A DNA stretch of 64,000 bases, taken from the NCBI GenBank assembly GCA_029216955.1, contig JANAVB010015600.1, positions 40,437,156 to 40,501,155 on the forward strand. The letters run 5' to 3'. Below the pieces are notes generated by a model. That model ran no database searches, had not been told where the DNA came from, and was given only the letters and a program-made list of their open reading frames with translations. The position numbers and the translations under genes were made by a program. The DNA comes from Iris pallida (lineage: Eukaryota > Streptophyta > Magnoliopsida > Asparagales > Iridaceae). Positions 36,870 through 49,581 of the stretch are shown piece by piece. Each line of letters opens with the position of its first letter. Position 1 is the stretch's first letter.

Positions 36870-37461
36870 ATGGTTGCCACCAGAAAGACTGTAGATCAGC
36901 TCGGAGCTACAGGAGCTTCGGATCAGACCACAGACGATGTACCAGTAGAGCAGCTTCTACCACCACCTCCTCAGTTTCCTCCACTGCCTCCGACGGTGAC
37001 GTTTGATGGCGCCCAGGTGATGGCCATGTTCCAGCAGTTTCTAGAGGCACAGAACCATCAGGCTGTACAGTTCCGAGCTACGGTCATGGATGCCCTCAGG
37101 ACCCAAGAGCCAGCTCTACCAGTACCAGTAGCTCCTCCAACACCAGCAGCACCGAGACCGGGGACAGCCAGAGACTACTAGAATCTCTGTCCGATATATT
37201 TTTGGGGCCATGAAGGGATAGTGTATGCTGATGAGTGATTGGAAAATGCGGAGAGGACGCTGAAGATGGCGAGGATTCCTGATGACTTGAAGGTGGAAGT
37301 TGCGAGCATGCGACTTTTCGACCTTGCCAGAGCCTGGTACCGAGAGGAGCCCCGGTTTGCTGCGCCCCAGGTTCTTTGGACAGATTTCAAAACTCAGTTC
37401 AAGGAGAAGTTTTTCCCCGATATGGAGCAAGATGAGCTTCGGATGCAGTTCGAGGCGTTGC
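36870..37461 (+). pseudogene. gag: Element B gag, N-terminal part
   Basis: From ATG 36870 (MVATRKTVDQLG) the frame runs through a Pro-rich segment and, after TAG 37179-37181 and a second in-frame stop TGA at about 37227, into the retrotransposon gag core (LENAERTLKMARIPDDLKV, ARAWYREEPRF, FKTQFKEKFFPDMEQDELRM). At 37461 it is cut by element C and continues at 52456 in the matching frame. It would form virus-like particle shells. Two stops plus the insertion make it non-functional. Confidence 0.88.
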
Positions 37462-40430
37462 TGTAACGCCCCAGTCCCAAAATACGTAGGACTAGGAACG
37501 TAGACATGCCAGCTGTATTCATACAAAGTATATAGGCCTCGTATGGATACATAAGCTGTAAATACAGTAAAACCAAGGCTAACTAATTTCATCTACAAAA
37601 TATAAAAATAAAAGATATCATATAATCAACTATGAATTGTCATTGGTACATGTAGTTGGGCGGAGACAAATCCACTACCAACTAATAAAAAGAAAAGAAG
37701 TACATGATATATAAGAGGCTAAGTGGAAGTAGCAAGGAGGAACCAAGTCACGTCATCTTCGAATAAATGGAGAAGACCATGATCCCGGCTAGGATACCTG
37801 CGGAAGACATGAACACACACCTGGAGAATAACCAGGTCCTCAAACGGACGTAGCAAGATACAGGAAGAACATGCTAATATGATCTGTCAGAATAATAAAA
37901 TAATATATAAAAGACTATTCTAGAGACAAATATGCAAAGGAGATTCTAATCGCCTAATGTACAATTTAGAGGACAACTTTCATGCGCATGGGTGGGATTT
38001 TAGGCTATAAGTACGCAACTGGCATCCAGTCATACATATCCGGCCGTAAAGTCTAAAATGTTAGAGGGTATCTGCAAATATATCGCCATAGTTCCTTTCA
38101 AAAACTATGGGTTACCTGTTTGGCTTTCCATACGCACTAGCGACTGTCCTCCCCCAATATTTTCCATACTGTTCAAGTCATGTCCATGGCTCGTCCAGTT
38201 TTGTAACTGCTTGAGTCTCTAAAACCCTAGTCATAGCAGTTACGAACAACTACCGTCAGACGACTTTAGAGATGGCCAATCCATAAGTTATGCCCCTAGC
38301 AAAATGTCTCATATCGTGTAGTATAAATGTCATGGCCAAAGGAGATATAAGGATATCCCCCAACAAGAAGGTAGTCTGCTAACACTATGTTAACATGCAT
38401 ATAGTAAAGTAAAACGACTAATAGAGTCGCTTGCACCCAAGTATGGCTTGGACGCGCAGTTTATAACAAAAAAAACTAACATTATGAAACAAAATAAATA
38501 ATGCAGAAAATAAATAATTTGCTAGTTAATTAGCAAGGTACACTTGCCTGGTGGTAACGTCCGGTGTGCTGCGATGATCATGTTGGCATAAAGTTTGACT
38601 TTGGTGTTACAACTACGCAAAATGGCCTTCGATGATGGAATGGACTGTTCTGTCGAGCCCAGAACGGTCAGATTGGTTAAGGGTCGACATGAGGTTGTAC
38701 ATAATTGGCGAGGGAATAGGATAAAGGGGATTAGGTATGCACAAGGATTGATATTTAGAAGAAATTTGCGTAAACAATACTTATACTATTTTAGAAAAAT
38801 AGTTTATGATACTTGAATATATTTTTGGTAGTTAAAATAGTTTTAGATAAATATTTTAAAAAAATCTAAAAATTATTTTAGGCTAAAAACTAAGTTTACC
38901 AACATAAAATTTGTACGTAGCAAAATTATATTCCATTAGTAAAAATAATTTAGATAAATATTTAAAAATCCTTTTCTTAATCATCTGAAAGATATATTGT
39001 TATAGGTCAAAATATTTCTCGATAATTATCAATAATCTAGAAATTTATTTAGGTTTTAAAACCATATTTTGAAACATAGGCCAAGCCAAGTCAAAATATT
39101 TCTCGATAATTATCAATATATATATATCTCCAAAGATTAAAGAAGAAGGAAAAAAAATAGATAACAAAGATAATAATAGTAAATAATTATATACCAACAC
39201 TGACTACTTAAATTTGAGATATAATAAAATAATAATACTATTATCTATATTTAAATTAGCTTTCTTGTAGCTAATTAATTATAGTCAACAAGCAAGCCAA
39301 AGAAGCAAAAGGAACTGTACATTTCAGTTTTGAAGGCTCGAGGAGGCTGATTTTTCCAAGGAGACATTGGTTTACTTGTTATTATTAAAACGAACTCTTG
39401 TTGTCAATAACAATGTCATGGAAGAAGTTAAATAACATTAATGATGATGAATCATCGTTTAAATTCTTTAAAAGGGGAGAGTTGAGTGGAGAGAGGAAAG
39501 AGAATAGTTAGAAAGTAGTAAAAAGCAAGAGTTTAAAGAGGGAAGGACAGCGGGAGAGAGATGAGAGGGGGTCGGGGATGCTCACCAGCGCTCGACTACA
39601 GGCACGGAGGGGGCGGTCGCCTTTGGCAGCGGTGCACGGCCCCAGATCCGGCCATGGCGGGAGGAGAGCGACGAAGGAGCGTCAGTGGCGGAGGGGACGC
39701 AAGCACGCTGGCGCTGCTCCAGCCGGCGTGGGTTTGGTCGGGTACTTGTACGAGGAAGGTCAATCCGGTCACTGGCTCGGCCACGACGAAGGTTCGACGG
39801 CGCTCGTGCGGGCGGCGGCTGCTCAACCCGGTGAGGAGGTAGTGGTAAGTCATGGTGGTGGCGGTGGATGTTTGTTTACATTTGGAGGGTGATGGTGGCG
39901 GTGGTGCTGGCAGCGGGCGCTGCAGCTCGAGGGATGATGATGGCTGGAACAATAGTATGGTCATAGGAGATGGAGTCGGGCGGTGGCCGTGTGGAGTCAG
40001 GGGTCGGGTGCCAGCAGCCGCGGGTGGCGGTTGTGTGCCGAAGGTTGCGGCGGAGGCGGTGCAGCGGGTTTCGAGCAGCAGGCGGGGATAGGATTAGATT
40101 AGGTTGGGTCGGAGAGTGTTCGACACAACAGAGGAGGGGTTGGGAAAAGTGTCCTGCGAGACACAGGACGGGTTCGCGTCCGGTGTTGTCGGACGCGAAA
40201 AAATTACTGTATTTGTAATAAAATAGAAATATAGTGGATGGCAAGGGAACACAGACACGATACACACCTCGGTGGAAAATGTTTGTGGAGACAATTTGAT
40301 GGATAAAAAGCTTATGGAGGCTTCCCTATATATAGGGGGTGGAACTCCTAGTTGGATATGAACTAGGAAAAATTTAAAACCCCTTTTGATAATTCAAATC
40401 CATTTAAAACCAATCAAATCCAATTACAAT
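37462..40430 (-). other. Downstream portion of solo LTR C
   Basis: Non-coding. It contains AT-rich sequence (38760-39300), a GA/CT-rich stretch near 39470-39560, a GC-rich stretch 39560-40180 and, at 40327-40334, TATATATA within CCCCTATATATAGGG on the minus strand. It ends with ACAAT (40426-40430), the target site of element D. Confidence 0.7.
40327..40334 (-). promoter_or_regulatory. Probable TATA box of LTR C
   Basis: TATATATA flanked by C/G runs, about 720 bases into the LTR in its own orientation once element D is removed, followed by a leader-like sequence. Confidence 0.55.
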
Positions 40431-41686
40431 TGTCACGACCCGCACCCTAGAGTAAGGGCACGAGAAGTGGGTACGTCCAGCCTACGCCGCAGTGTCGACG
40501 GTAAAACGCTGTCCTAGGTCAATCATCTAACAATATAAAGTACCTGTACAGTTTATACTCTCCGAATGGAGGTGACAAACAGAAAACAATCTCAATCACA
40601 TCTAGGCTGAAGAATGAAAGATAGATAGACAGACAGTAACTCAAAGAGAACAGTAGAATAGATAAAATAAGTCCAAGTGTCTAGGATAACATAACATCAG
40701 AATGTCAACTCATAATACAATAAGTCTAAGAGTCTATATATCTCAACATCTCAAAATACAACTCAGATGTGAGACAAAATGATAATACAGAAAAGACTGT
40801 CTAGCTAAACTAGCCTAGACTACAGGGGCAACATCCTCAGCTGCAGGTGGATCCTGCTGAGGGTCCACAACATAAGTATCATCTAGTCCTGCTCCATAAT
40901 AGGTAGACACCAGGGCCTCATCCTCATCCTCTGTAATATTTTCAACAGGTCCAGTCAGGACAGGAACGAGCACAATACATCTCACGCAGTGCATAGTATG
41001 ATAGGAAATATAAAGCATGCAATAGAGTAAAATACAGGAACTGCTGAAGGAAGATACATGTAGTAAAAGAGATAACTGTAATGAAATATCTACTATAATA
41101 GAGAACTAGCAGTGTCTAGTGAGTCAGAGTAAAATATACACATGTGAATGGCATAGGAGATTCATGGCTACAGCTAGAAGTGATTCATGACTACAGCTAC
41201 TGGGTAATATCCACATGACTATTTCCACTCCCCCATCCCCAATCAATACACAAGGATCCGTTCAAGTTATGTTAAGATTCGTGATAAGCCCATAAATGGG
41301 AGATTCATGAGAGGCTCTGTGAGCATGAGAGTACATGAGTCACAAGCGATTCGTGAATCTATGAAAGCATAGAGATACATGATGATTCGTGAAAAGCACA
41401 AACATGCTGTATCTGATGCTCCCGAGGGGGATAACATCTCATAAAAAGATCCATATAGTACCAATCCGTGATAGCAATCGTGTCAGCATCAAGTAAAGTA
41501 ATCTAGAGCAAGAATATAAATCCTGGCAAATATGAAACGGTCAGAGAATGTACTCGCCTGATAACTGAATGTCTGAAGAAGATATACTGTCTGAGGAGAG
41601 GTGTTTGGCTCCTAATCAGAGCAATACAAGTCACAATGTATCTACAATGGTAAAAATAAAGTATACAATGCATACTACATGATTCT

Positions 41687-42000
41687 AGGTCAATCTGGTC
41701 AAAAGTCAACTCTTGGTCAATTCTAATAGTCAAACTAGGTCACAGGAAGTCATACTAGGTCAATTAGAGTCAAACAAGGTCAAACAAGTCAAGGTTAGTC
41801 AAATCTAGGTTAAAGTCAACTCTTGGTCAACATTCTAATCAAACTAGTCAAAGTTAGGTCAACACTAGTCAAACTAGTTAGGGTTTTAGTCAAACTAGTC
41901 AAACTAGTTGTTTTAGGTCATTCCTAGTCAATTCTAGGTCAACTAGGTCAAATTTGACCTAAGGTTGACTTTGGTCAACCCTTAGTCAATAAGGGTCAAC
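41687..42000 (-). promoter_or_regulatory. TTGACY cluster in element D LTR (copy 1)
   Basis: I count about 23 TTGACC/TTGACT on the minus strand (LTR sense) and two on the plus strand in 314 bases; fewer than one is expected by chance. Repeated in the other LTR and, shorter, in element A. Confidence 0.6.
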
Positions 42001-42258
42001 TAATAGGTGTTTAGGTCATTAGGTCCAATAGGGTTAGTCCAAATGCCATAGGCTAATCACTTAGGTTTCCATAGGCTAATGGTTATAGGTTTTCATCTCT
42101 ATAATATACATATATATACACTCATATATATATATGACCTTATATATATATATACACATACAAGAACCACATAGGCCTATAGCCTATGTAATTCCCATAT
42201 TCCCTAAGTATCTATGTATAGACACAATATATACATAATGACACAAATATAAACTAAT

Positions 42259-42261
<3 letters not shown>

Positions 42262-42341
<80 letters not shown>

Positions 42342-42512
42342 CCCAATATATATATAGTACCCACATATATACCTAATATATATACATATATAGATAGCTT
42401 TAATATATACATATATATACATTCCATATATATATAAATATATATAACCCATATATACCCTTAACTATATATACCAATATATATAACTATATACAATATA
42501 ACATATATATAT

Positions 42513-42570
<58 letters not shown>
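42262..42570. repeat. TA arrays in element D 3' LTR
   Basis: (TA)n at 42262-42339 and 42514-42570 with TA-rich sequence between, then a GAGA-rich tract to about 42680 and CA-rich sequence to 42850. Confidence 0.9.
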
Positions 42571-42574
<4 letters not shown>

Positions 42575-43039
42575 GGGAATTAGAGAGAGATGTGAGAGAA
42601 AGAAATAGAGAACAGTGAAAGAGAGAGAGAGAGAGAGAGAGCGAATTAGAAAGAGGACAGTGAAAGAGAGGGAGAGACACACACAGGAAATGGGGGAATG
42701 GGGTGTTCCAGAATTCCTGGAACAGGAATCATTCCCCAACCACTACACAGTTACACACACACATACATACACACACCTACAATACACATACATGTATATA
42801 CACATGTATATACATGTATACAATTTAAAAACTCACCCACACACACACATACATATATACTACCTATATATATACTAAAAATATACAATTACATGTACTA
42901 ATCATATCAAAAATAGATTTGAAACTCACTTTTAGAAAACTGGAAATACAAACAAAATCAGGAAAATGGGGACTGTTTATAAGTAAATAGGTAAACTCGA
43001 TTTCGTGTCCAAAACCCCACTAAGGTTCCAATCTAGTGG

Positions 43040-43760
43040 TTGGTAAGTGATGCCCCAAGGGTGTACGTGTCGTGTGTGTCAATGGGGGTTCACCACGACA
43101 CGACACGGCGTGTCCAGAGGTCAACAAACGCAATCGGGTAAGCACAGACACTGTACAGTGTCACAACATCGTGCACGTGTTCACGTGTCTCGTGCTCACG
43201 ACACAGGACACGTGAAGTGTCGTGCTCGTGTCCTTTGGTTCGCCTAGGGTCAGGCTACACACCTAGGACCCTGACACGCACCAACGTGTCGCCGTGTCCA
43301 AATGGGAAGCCCGTATCAGTCACCAAAAACACGACTGATACGCGTGTTTGGCACCGCATCGTGCACGTGTTCACGTGCCTCGTGGACACGACACGAGCCA
43401 CGTGGGGCCTCGTGGTCATGCCCACGTGTAGCCCACGTGTTGGGCTACACACCCGTGTCACCACGAGGTGTCCTCGACTCGTGTCCATGCGACACGAGTC
43501 GCGTGTCTAAGTCGAATTTTCGACTGAACTGTGCGCGTGCACTGCAGTGCGTGTCCAGTGCGAGTGAGGTTTCTCACTCGACACGACATGAGAAGTTGTA
43601 AGATTTTGGGGGCATGTTCGCAGACATTGCCCCCTCGTGTCCACCAATTTTCACGTATCCTATGTGCCCGTGCAGTGAGCACGAAGGGTGGGGTAGCAGG
43701 GCATGCACGCGAGTCTCGTGCAGTAAGTTCGTGTCCGTTTTGGACACGGACACGACTCAG
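43040..43760 (-). promoter_or_regulatory. CACGTG- and hairpin-rich block in element D LTR (copy 1)
   Basis: Eight CACGTG (G-box core) between 43174 and 43440. Perfect stems include 43426-43450 (10 bp, loop 5), 43561-43580 (8 bp, loop 4), 43510-43525 (7 bp, loop 2) and a 12-base palindrome at 43539-43550. GTGTCC/GGACAC pairs recur throughout. Overlapping Cys/Thr-rich open frames on both strands are by-products. Confidence 0.6.
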
Positions 43761-44829
43761 AAATGTGTTCAGTAAGTTAGGGTTGTGTCCTACATGTCTA
43801 GGGCTACCAGAAAATGTATTTTGTTTTATATTTTAATAAAAACAAATCCTTTGTGGCATTTTATCAAACAAGGTTTCCTAGTCTAGGATACGTGTCCGAT
43901 ACGGACACCAAACCAACTCAAAATCCTACCAAACTTGACCCACAGTTCCATGGTACCTAGATGCATGCAAATATGAAGAGAAAACACAATATTAACACGG
44001 TTTGAGGGTATTTACCTATTGATGCAAATCCAATGGAAAAACAAGGAGAGGGGGGTGTCCACTTCAACTTGGTGATGTCCAAAGCTCACGAAATCCTCGA
44101 TAGCAGGCCCTAACTAGTACCCTCTAGTGTAGGGGAGTCCAATATAAGAAACTAGAGTGAATTTGGATCAAAATTGATCAAGTTATCAAGGTTTAAAGAA
44201 ATGGGATTTTTCTAGGTTAAAATTCATGTAAAAATGTTCATGAATGATTTGATGAGGTTAAATAGGAATGGTGGCTGCTAGGGGGGGTGTCTTGGCCTTT
44301 CCTTCATGGTGAAGGCAATACTTTTGTGTAAAGGTTGAGATATTTTGAATGGTTTAAGCAAAATATCAATAAAGGCAATCTAGATATTTTTTATACTTTA
44401 ACCAAATGCAAATATCTATCCCCTTAGCATTCTAGGTTAGTAACTAATCTCTAGATTAGGCTAAACTTGGTTAGGGGCTCTCATGACACTAATCAATAAT
44501 TAAATAATAATAAAAACACATAAATCCAAATAATTCTTAATAAATCCTAGAAAATTACCAAAATACCCTTTAGGCTAAAAAGCCCTAATTTGATGTTCTA
44601 AACCAATGGCTAGGCTCACATGATCATGGTTAGTCTCTAGGTTATGAAATCTCTAGGGTTTACACTAGGGTTATAATAGTAAGTCACAAAGTCATAAGTC
44701 ATGACTTAGAAAATGGCTTTAACTAACTAAAAATCACCAAAAATCATATCATGACTATAATACCATTAATAAATAATAAAAATAATAATTTTTCAAAAAT
44801 ATCCCAATTTCAGAAAACTGGGTGTTACA

Positions 44830-45610
44830 AGTCTACCCACCTTAAAATAATTTCGTCCTCGAAATTTAGATGGTCGTACTCCTCCTAGGTCAAACCTCCA
44901 ACAATCAGGGACGAAGCCACTACCTTGCAACATGCAAGGTCAACAAGCAAAATATGGATAGTAGACCTATACTGGGTCATGTCCAAAAATTGGCTGGCAG
45001 TTTTAGGTCATAAGGTGTCCTTAATCCAAATCGAAATCAAAAGTAACTCTATGGGGTAAATCAGGATGGAGCCTCGGGTCAGGAAAATCGTACTAAGTAA
45101 ATGAAGCATACGATGGTATGCCTGAGTGGGACACTAAGGTCATGGGTATAGAGTGTCATGTCTAGGTCATGTATATGAAATTAGTTTTGAGAAAACAACT
45201 AGTCTTGTGCTCCTAACTTAAAAGTCACGGTAATGTGCCTACGATGATCATAATCTAGGGTGGGAAAGGTCTATGGTCTAAATTGAACCAAAAATCGTGA
45301 TGAAATAGCAGTGTAATGGGGCAGGTTAAATGGGACAGTCCTGGTCATAGGTATAGACTAGGAAGATAAGGAAACAATAAATCACAGGGTTAAAAGGGTT
45401 ACCATTCTATGGTCAGAGCTACTCTATCAATTCTAAGTCAAAAGGCATAACACATTCTTTTAAGGAAAATTCCTTGACAAAAGAAGTTATTCAAGGAATT
45501 ATATTATTAGCTAAAGCTACTCCTACTCCTACTCCTACTCCTAAGTAAGAGATGAAGAAACAAACAAACAATCGACAAAATCAAAAGAACTACCAGGTCA
45601 AAACTGATCA
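44830..45610 (-). other. Element D internal region next to 3' LTR, pol absent
   Basis: The purine tract AAGGTGGGTAGACT is at 44831-44844 on the minus strand with TTTCGAGGACGAAAT just upstream. The remainder is non-coding, and the region where pol should be contains no reverse transcriptase or integrase motif. A CTCCTA pentamer-like run (TACTCC)n lies at 45520-45542. Confidence 0.75.
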
Positions 45611-47104
45611 CTAATAAAGAACAGGTAGGAGCAGATGGAATTGGATTTTAAGATAGATATAATGAAGCAAGGTGAGAATGGAATTTAAAAGAACAGAACC
45701 TGCAAGCACATCGCCAACTGCCTGAGCATCCTCAACTGTCATGGCGTAGGCTCGCCCCTGCTGACCTCTTCCAGCCTGCTGTTGAAACTGCAAAAATCTC
45801 TGCTGCTGTGGCTGTAACGGTCCTCTCTGCTGCTGTCCTACCGGAGCCTTGGCTCCTGCTCCTGGTGCTGCTCCCTGTGCTACTCTGCCTGTGAACTGGG
45901 AACACTCCCTGAGCTGGTGGTCTGCTGCCCCATATAGTAGGCACCAGCCTAACCTCTTCATGCACTCTCCCCATCCATGTCCCGATTTCTTACAGTAGGG
46001 ACAACTGGTAGTCTACTGTCTCGGGGCCTGCTGCTGCTGCCTCGGCTGCTGATACTGCTATGGCTGCCTCTGTTGATGCTGATAGTGAGGCCTCTTGGCT
46101 TGACCTCCACTGTTGCCTGCTCCCTGTGTATCACGGCCCCTCTTGAGCTTCAGCTCAAGATCATCCTCAGCTGCCATCGCTCCTGCTAGGATCTCCTCAA
46201 AGGTGGCATTCCTGTCACTCTTGGTCAAGGACTTGACTTCCTTGACCAAGCCCTTCCTGAACCTCCTCGCCTTTGCTATCTCGCTAAGGCCCTCCACAAA
46301 TCTGCTCAACCGGCAAAACTCACCGGAATACTCCTCTACAGTCTGGTTCCCCTGAACCAGGTTCTCGAACTGGGTCTCCAAAGCACCGACTGCCTGATCC
46401 AGGAAAAACTTCCCCTTGAAGAGCTCCTTGAAAACTCTCTATGTCTGTCCTGGAGTGCCTACTCTCGGGTCCATCTGATACCAGGTACGGGCAAGATCCC
46501 GCATATGGCTTGCTGCTGCCTCTATCTGTAGTCCGGCTGGTATCTCCACCAGTCAAAAAATCTCCTCAATGTGCTCAATCCAGTCATCAGCATAAAGAAT
46601 CCCCTCTGTCCCCAAGAAGTCCCTGGGGTTCATCTTCTTGAAGTCCTGAATGCCCGGAATCCTCTGCTGTCGCGGCTGTCCCAATCCTCCCTGTGGCTGG
46701 ACAGCCAACCTCTCCACCGTCGCTCTAGCCAGCTGATGGACCTCATCTATGCCCCTGGTAAACTCCGTCGTATGACGCTGCTGCTGGGCCTGCTGCGTCT
46801 CTAGGAAATACTGGAAGTATGAAAACATCTGTACAGCATCCACTAATCCAGATGGCATCGGCGGCTGGAACTGCTGCTGGTGCTGCTGAAACTGTGGCTG
46901 ACGAAACTGCGGGGGAGGCATGTCTGGGGTAGCTGGGATGGTCCCCCGAATAAGTAGAGGTGCACCCCCAAATGTGGCAGAAGCTCCCACATGAGCTGGA
47001 GTAAGGGGAGCTGTGGTCCCCGGGTCCTGGTGAGCTGGACGAGAGGTGGCAGACCTCTCAGTGGTGTCACCTGGACCGAGACACTGTGATCGTGTCTCCA
47101 CCAT
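45611..47104 (-). pseudogene. gag: Element D gag, four in-frame stops
   Basis: Minus-strand frame from ATG 47104 (MVETRSQCLGPGD), through a Pro/Gln-rich N-terminus and the gag core (LGTEGILYADDWIEHIEEIF, MRDLARTWYQMDPRV, ENLVQGNQTVEEYSGEFCRL, ARRFRKGLVKEVKSL) to a zinc knuckle CPYCKKSGHGWGEC (46003-45962) and a second, damaged knuckle in which one Cys is Tyr. All in one frame, but stops occur at 46555-46553 (TGA), 46441-46439, 46060-46058 and 46015-46013 (TAG). After AYAMTVEDAQAVGDVLAG, where protease should follow, similarity ends and a non-coding tail reaches the stop near 45611. Related to, but distinct from, the gag of element B. Confidence 0.88.
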
Positions 47105-47349
47105 CCTGAAGACAGATCAATAAGGAAGTCAATAACGGTACAAGGATGATAGTATCAAAGGACAATATGAAATAGATTATATAGATTTGAACAATAGTCA
47201 ATAGATTCAAATCCATAGAAATTTCCTAATTGTGATTGAGTATCCACTCTCTCTATGCCTATTCCTTAAATCCTATCACAGGCTGTAGTGATACTCTAGT
47301 TCGAATACCACTACATAAACTCGACCTACATGGGCCACCACTAAAAACG
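47105..47349 (-). other. Leader of element D
   Basis: Between the 5' LTR and gag on the minus strand. TGGTGGCCCATGTAGGTC (47340-47323) is the candidate primer site shared with A and B. The gag ATG is preceded by CTGTCTTCAG plus one G, the same acceptor-like context as in element B. Confidence 0.6.
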
Positions 47350-48606
47350 TGTCACAACCCGCACCCTAGAGTAAGGGCACGAGAAGTGGGTACGTCCAGC
47401 CTACACCGCAATGTCGGCGGTAGAACGCTGTCCTAGGTCAATCATCTAACAATATAAAGTACCTGTACAGTTTATACTCTCCGAATGGAGGTGACAAACA
47501 AAAAACAATCTCAATCACATCTAGGCTGAAGAATGAAAGATAGATAGATAGACAGTAACTCAAAGAGAACAGTAGAATAGATAAAATAAGTCCAAGTGTC
47601 TAGGATAACATAACATCAGAATGTTAACTCATAATACAATAAGTCTAAGAGTCTATATATCTCAACATCTCAAAATACAACTCAAATGTGAGACAAAATG
47701 ATAATACAGAAAAGACTGTCTAGCTAAACTAGCCTAGACTACAGGGGCAACATCCTCAGCTGCAGGTGGATCCTGCTGAGGGTCCACAACATAAGTATCA
47801 TCTAGTCCTGCTCCATAATAGGTAGACACCAGGGCCTCATCCTCATCCTCTGTAATATTTTCATCAGGTCCAGTCAGGACAGGAACGAGCACAATACATC
47901 TCATGCAGTGCATAGTATGATAGGAAATATAAAGCATGCAATAGAGTAAAATACAGGAACTGCTGAAGGAAGATACATGTAGTAAAAGAGATAACTGTAA
48001 TGAAATATCTACTATAATAGAGAACTAGCAGTGTCTAGTGAGTCAGAGTAAAATATAGACATGTGAATGGCATAGGAGATTCATGGCTACAGCTAAAAGT
48101 GATTCATGACTACAGCTACTGGGGTAATATCCACATGACTATTTCCACTCCCCCATCCCCAATCAGTACACAAGGATCCGTTCAAGTTATGATAAGATTC
48201 GTGATAAGCCCATAAATGGAAGATTCATGAGAGGCTCTGTGAGTATGAGAGTACATGAGTCACAAGCGATTCGTGAATCTATAAAAGCATAGAGATACAT
48301 GATGATTCGTGAAAAGCACAAACATGCTGTATCTGATGCTCCCGAGGGGGATAACATCTCATGAAAAGATCCATATAGTACCAATCCATGATAGCAATCG
48401 TGTCAGCATCAAGTAAAGTAATCTAGAGCAAGAATATAAATCCTGGCAAATATGAAACGGTCAGAGAATGTACTCGCCTGATAACTGAATGTCTGAAAAA
48501 GATATACTGTCTGAGAAGAGGTGTATGGCTCCTAATCAGAGCAATACAAGTCACAATGTATCCATAATGGTAAAAATAAAGTATACAATGCATACTACAT
48601 GATTCT

Positions 48607-48911
48607 AGGTCAATCTGGTCAAAAGTCAACTCTTGGTCAATTCTAATAGTCAAACTAGGTCACAGGAAGTCATACTAGGTCAATTAGAGTCAAACAAGGT
48701 CAAACAAGTCAAGGTTAGTCAAATCTAGGTTAAAGTCAACTCTTGGTCAACATTCTAATCAAACTAGTCAAAGTTAGGTCAACACTAGTCAAACTAGTTA
48801 GGGTTTTAGTCAAACTAGTTGTTTTAGGTCATTCCTAGTCAATTCTAGGTTAACTAGGTCAAATTTGACCTAAGGTTGACTTTGGTCAACCCTTAGTCAA
48901 CAAGGGTCAAC
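48607..48911 (-). promoter_or_regulatory. TTGACY cluster in element D LTR (copy 2)
   Basis: Same cluster as 41687-42000, one AGTCAAACT unit shorter, with the motifs preserved. Confidence 0.6.
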
Positions 48912-49169
48912 TAATAGGTGTTTAGGTCATTAGGTCCAATAGGGTTAGTCCCAATGCCATAGGCTAATCACTTAGGTTTCCATAGGCTAATGGTTATAGG
49001 TTTTCATCTCTATAATATACATATATATACACTCATATGTATATGACCTTATATATATATATATACACATACAAGAACCACATAGGCCTATAGCCTATGT
49101 AATTCCCATACTCCCTAAGTATCTATGTATAGACACAATATATACATAATGACACAAATATAAACTAAT

Positions 49170-49171
<2 letters not shown>

Positions 49172-49258
<87 letters not shown>

Positions 49259-49495
49259 CCCAATATATATATATAAAAAAAAAAAAAAAAAAAAAAATAT
49301 ATATATGTATATATATAATACCCAATATATATATAGTACCCACATATATACCTAATATATATACATATATAGATAGCTATAATATATACATATATACATT
49401 CCATATATATATAAATATATATAACCCATATATACCCTTAACTATATATACCAATATATATAACTATATACAGTATAACATATATATATATATAT

Positions 49496-49577
<82 letters not shown>
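49172..49577. repeat. TA arrays and A run in element D 5' LTR
   Basis: (TA)n at 49172-49254 and 49499-49577; between them a 23-base A run (49275-49297) followed by a repeated TAATACCCAATATATA segment that the other LTR has once. Confidence 0.9.

Positions 49578-49581
<4 letters not shown>

Larger units (their letters stand above)
40431..44829 (-). repeat. 3' LTR of element D
   Basis: 4399 bp. In LTR order (minus strand): start at 44829, TATA-like TATTTAAC at 44264-44257, hairpin/CACGTG block 43040-43760, GA/CT and CA repeats, two TA arrays, TTGACY cluster 42000-41687, then the 1 kb end shared with element A. Short frames seen here on either strand have no counterpart in known proteins. Confidence 0.9.

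Noticed and set aside
39561..40265. Several GC-rich open frames that might be a host gene
   Set aside because: They lie inside solo LTR C, downstream of its TATA box, with no recognisable protein family.
42262..42739. Tyr-Ile repeat frames on the minus strand as small membrane proteins
   Set aside because: Translations of TA microsatellites; the same occurs at 10193, 24164 and 49172.
43047..43836. Overlapping Cys/Thr/Arg-rich frames in the element D LTR
   Set aside because: Present in several phases on both strands because of the repeated CGTGTC/GACACG motif; frame differences between the two LTRs show no coding constraint.
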